Assembly: GCA_017650305.1 (NCBI GenBank)
Contig: JAGCFD010000006.1
Coordinates: forward strand, 1 to 34,342
Direction: 5' to 3'
DNA: 34,342 nucleotides
From: Bacteroidales bacterium
Lineage (GTDB): Bacteria > Bacteroidota > Bacteroidia > Bacteroidales > WCHB1-69
In this document: piece by piece, positions 32,275 to 34,342 of the stretch
How the letters are laid out: each line of letters starts with the position of its first letter
How positions within the stretch are numbered: the first letter of the stretch is position 1
The notes under the pieces: generated by a model
Seen by the model: the letters and a program-made list of their open reading frames with translations, nothing else
Database searches by the model: none
Told to the model about the DNA's origin: nothing
Translations under genes and position numbers: made by a program

Positions 32275-33537
32275 ATGAAAGACATTTTCGAAAGAATCAA
32301 AGAGTCATCCGGTGGCCCGATCGGGCAATACCGTGAGAAGATAGACGGATATTTTGCATTCCCGAAGTTGGAAGGCGAGCTCGGTCCGCACATGCGTTTC
32401 AACGGCAAGGATGTGCTCTGCTGGAGCATCAACAACTACCTCGGCCTGGCCAACCATCCTGAGGTCCGCAAGGCTGACGCGGAAGGTGCCGCCCGCTGGG
32501 GCATGGCCTACCCGATGGGCAGCCGTATGATGACCGGACAAACCGCCCTCCACGAGCAACTGGAAAGAGAGTTAGCTGAGTTTGAGCACAAGGAGGCTGC
32601 CTTCGAGTTCAACTTCGGCTACCAGGGCATCATGTCCACCATCGATTCTCTCGTGTCCCCTCATGATGTTATCGTATATGACGCAGAGGCCCACGCCTGC
32701 CTGCGCGACGGTATCCGCATGCACATCGGCAAGAAGATCAAATTCCGCCACAACGACATCCAAGATTGTGACAAGGTGCTGGCCAAGGCTTGCAAGATGG
32801 CTGACGAGCAGAACGGCGGCGTGCTGCTGATCACCGAAGGCGTGTTCGGCATGACGGGCGCTCTCGGCATTCTGGACCAGATTGCTGCCCTCAAGAAGAA
32901 ATATCAATTCCGCATCCTCATCGACGATGCCCACGGCTTCGGCGTGATGGGACCTCACGGCAGAGGAACCTCCGAACACTTCGGCGTGATGGACGACATC
33001 GACGTTTATATCGGTGCCTACGCCAAGTCCATGGCCACCGTCGGCGGCTTCGTGGCCTCCGAGAAGAGCATTATCAGCTTCCTGCGTTACAACATGCGCT
33101 CCCAGATGTACGCCAAAGCCCTCCCGATGCCCATCGTGGTCGGCTGCTTGAAACGTCTGGAGATCATCCGCAGCGAAGAGGGCGACAAGCTCAGAGCCCA
33201 TCTGTGGGAAGTCACCCGAGCCCTGCAAAAAGGATTCCGCGACCTCGGCTACGAGATCGGCCCGGCAGAGGCATGTGTCACCCCCGTACATTTGTATTGC
33301 GGTGTGGACCAGGCTGCCAACATTGCCGTTGACCTCCGCGAAAACTACAACATCTTCTGCTCCATCGTCACCTACCCCGTCATTCCTCCGGGAATGCTCA
33401 TCTTCCGCATCATCCCCACCGCTGCCCACAGCATGGAGGACGTGAATTACACCTTGAACGCTTTCCGCGACATCAAGGAACGACTGGCCAAGGGCGACTA
33501 CGACAAGCCCATGCCGGACATGGCGCTAATCAAATAG
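32275..33537 (+). CDS. Alpha-oxoamine synthase-family PLP enzyme (candidate cysteate fatty-acyltransferase)
   Basis: A 420-residue fold-type I PLP enzyme of the alpha-oxoamine synthase family, which condenses an amino acid with an acyl thioester. Seen: INNYLGLANHP (Asn53), YDAEAHACLRDGIRMH (cofactor-stacking His140), LITEGVFGMTGALG, ILIDDAHGFGVMGPHGRG (Asp217-Asp218, His220), the PLP lysine in AYAKSMATVGGF (Lys251), and IPPGMLIFRIIPTAAHS. It differs from typical glycine C-acetyltransferase and from the serine palmitoyltransferase I know from Bacteroides (GVFGM for GVFSM, MYAKALPMP for the usual FSxSxxP). From memory it looks closer to a Flavobacteriia clade linked to sulfonolipid (capnine) synthesis. 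The downstream threonine-synthase-like gene supports that reading. Alternatives are serine palmitoyltransferase or 2-amino-3-oxobutyrate CoA ligase. Confidence 0.85.
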   Translation: MKDIFERIKESSGGPIGQYREKIDGYFAFPKLEGELGPHMRFNGKDVLCWSINNYLGLANHPEVRKADAEGAARWGMAYPMGSRMMTGQTALHEQLERELAEFEHKEAAFEFNFGYQGIMSTIDSLVSPHDVIVYDAEAHACLRDGIRMHIGKKIKFRHNDIQDCDKVLAKACKMADEQNGGVLLITEGVFGMTGALGILDQIAALKKKYQFRILIDDAHGFGVMGPHGRGTSEHFGVMDDIDVYIGAYAKSMATVGGFVASEKSIISFLRYNMRSQMYAKALPMPIVVGCLKRLEIIRSEEGDKLRAHLWEVTRALQKGFRDLGYEIGPAEACVTPVHLYCGVDQAANIAVDLRENYNIFCSIVTYPVIPPGMLIFRIIPTAAHSMEDVNYTLNAFRDIKERLAKGDYDKPMPDMALIK

Positions 33538-33568
33538 TTAAGAGATAACAGTTAAGAGATAATAGTTA
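33538..33568. repeat. Short intergenic repeat before the threonine-synthase-like gene
   Basis: GTTAAGAGATAACAGTTAAGAGATAATAGTTA-type sequence: two copies of TTAAGAGATAA with period 14. A 16-base part (33553-33568) is identical to positions 7-22. It fills the gap between two genes of one operon and lies where the ribosome must bind. Confidence 0.6.
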
Positions 33569-33569
33569 C

Positions 33570-34342
33570 ATGAGCAAATACAAACTGAAATGTACCCAAT
33601 GTGGCGAAGTCATCCCCGACTTTGCCACTTGGTTTTCTCAGAACCAACAGTGTAAATGCGGATGCAAGCGCGCTGACGTCGTATATTCCGCAGACTATCA
33701 TAAGATCACGGAATTGACCAAACCGGAGCACAAGCCCGAGAACTTCTACCATTATTTCGACTTCCTGCCGGTGATGGATCCCAAGAACATCGTCTCCTTC
33801 GGCGAAGGCGCCATCCCCATCGAAGAGTGGGATTTCTTGGAGAAGTTAGCGAAAGAGCAATACGGCATCGACTGCAAGGTGATGGTCTATCGCAACGACC
33901 TGAACGGCGGCAGCAACACCTTCAAGGACATTGCCGCCTCTTTGGCCGCCTCTCTCTTCAAGGAGAACGGCGTGAAGGAGTTCTGCGTGGCTTCGACCGG
34001 CAACACGGCCACCGCCTATGCCCGCTATCTCGCCGAGGCCGGCATCAAGTTCACCGTCTTCATGCCCCATGATGCCATTGAGGACACCGTAGAGGCCATC
34101 AAGTCCTACGGACAGACGGTGATCGTATGTGACGGCAACTACGGATTCGCCAAGAAAGAGGCCAACGACTTCCACGAGAAGAACCACGTGCTCATCTCCA
34201 CGGGCAACATCGATCCTATTCGTGTCGAGGCCAAGAAGACCATGGTGTTCGAGTACTTGCGCCAGCTGGGCAAGATGCCCGACGTGTATGTGCAGGCTGT
34301 CGCGGGCGGCACAGGCCCCATCGCCTTGGACAAGGGCATCCG
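33570..34342 (+). CDS. Threonine-synthase-like PLP enzyme, 3' truncated by window edge (candidate cysteate synthase)
   Basis: Open from ATG 33570 to the window end (257 codons seen). Fold-type II PLP enzyme of the threonine synthase family. The N-terminus has a zinc-ribbon-like Cys pattern (C8, C11, C28, C30, C32). IVSFGEGAIPIEEW replaces the usual GEGxTPL motif. LNGGSNTFKDIAAS carries the PLP lysine (Lys119) where threonine synthases normally have GSFKDRG. VASTGNTATAYARYLAEAGI is the phosphate-binding-like SxGNT loop, and the sequence ends at AVAGGTGPIALDKGI. These changes suggest a paralogue with altered substrate rather than housekeeping ThrC. Some threonine-synthase relatives make cysteate from O-phosphoserine and sulfite. 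Sitting 32 nt after the oxoamine synthase gene makes cysteate synthase plausible. A divergent ThrC remains possible. Confidence 0.85.
   Translation, partial: MSKYKLKCTQCGEVIPDFATWFSQNQQCKCGCKRADVVYSADYHKITELTKPEHKPENFYHYFDFLPVMDPKNIVSFGEGAIPIEEWDFLEKLAKEQYGIDCKVMVYRNDLNGGSNTFKDIAASLAASLFKENGVKEFCVASTGNTATAYARYLAEAGIKFTVFMPHDAIEDTVEAIKSYGQTVIVCDGNYGFAKKEANDFHEKNHVLISTGNIDPIRVEAKKTMVFEYLRQLGKMPDVYVQAVAGGTGPIALDKGI

Noticed and set aside
32572..33429. Minus-strand 285-codon frame opposite the oxoamine synthase
   Set aside because: Shadow of a gene with clear PLP-enzyme motifs; composition is V/A/G/H-biased.
33570..34342. Plain housekeeping threonine synthase
   Set aside because: Not fully excluded, but the PLP-lysine motif and phosphate loop depart from the ThrC consensus and the neighbour is an oxoamine synthase, so a paralogue is favoured.
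1..34342. CRISPR array, insertion sequence or tRNA gene
   Set aside because: No regularly spaced direct repeats, transposase or cloverleaf other than the tRNA-like part of tmRNA was found on either strand.

Overview
The window looks like a chromosomal segment of an anaerobic Bacteroidota species, most likely order Bacteroidales. The evidence is a giant secreted protein with a type IX secretion (T9SS) C-terminal sorting domain, many Bacteroidota-type promoter elements (TAnnTTTG, usually followed by C) and almost no Shine-Dalgarno sequences. In addition there is a Bacteroidales-style tmRNA, a zapA / 6S RNA / rny neighbourhood, an LpxD paralogue coupled to efp, and several protein families typical of the phylum. 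Coding density is high. No rRNA, tRNA, CRISPR array, insertion sequence or prophage was found.

Layout. 1-3.4 kb: a secreted C69-family dipeptidase, then a small accessory patch with a ParE/RelE-type toxin-antitoxin pair, REP-like GTTA/GTA hairpins and a RhuM-family gene with a phospholipase-D-like tail. 3.5-14.7 kb, minus strand: a NamZ/DUF1343 muramidase-like protein and a 3276-residue cell-surface protein (beta-helix, about eight CARDB-like modules, duplicated modules, GEVED domain, T9SS sorting domain). 15-19.1 kb: dusB, a secreted coiled-coil protein, the lpxD-like/efp pair and an ECF sigma factor. 19.4-24.1 kb, plus strand: ZapB-like protein, ZapA, 6S RNA, RNase Y, a FtsB/DivIC-like protein, type II dehydroquinase, two DUF1573 proteins and tmRNA. 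24.2-27.9 kb: an unrecognised secreted protein, a lipoprotein and an M20 dipeptidase. 28-34.3 kb, plus strand: a tightly packed run of glmM, two thioredoxin-fold envelope proteins, an alpha-oxoamine synthase and a truncated threonine-synthase-like gene.

Functionally the window mixes core housekeeping (translation quality control and EF-P, division, RNA decay, envelope precursor synthesis) with envelope and surface functions. The most interesting inference is the last gene pair. A PLP-dependent acyl-CoA/ACP:amino-acid condensing enzyme that is neither a typical serine palmitoyltransferase nor a typical glycine C-acetyltransferase sits immediately upstream of a divergent threonine-synthase paralogue. 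This is the arrangement expected for sulfonolipid (capnine) synthesis, with cysteate synthase plus cysteate fatty-acyltransferase. The assignment is an inference and needs a phylogenetic test.

Other items of note are a well-formed 6S RNA with a symmetric 14 x 14 nt central bubble, a tmRNA tag ending in YAFAA with no encoded CCA, a nearly identical initially transcribed sequence shared by the efp and glmM promoters, and a bidirectional terminator whose loop carries the lpxD stop codon.
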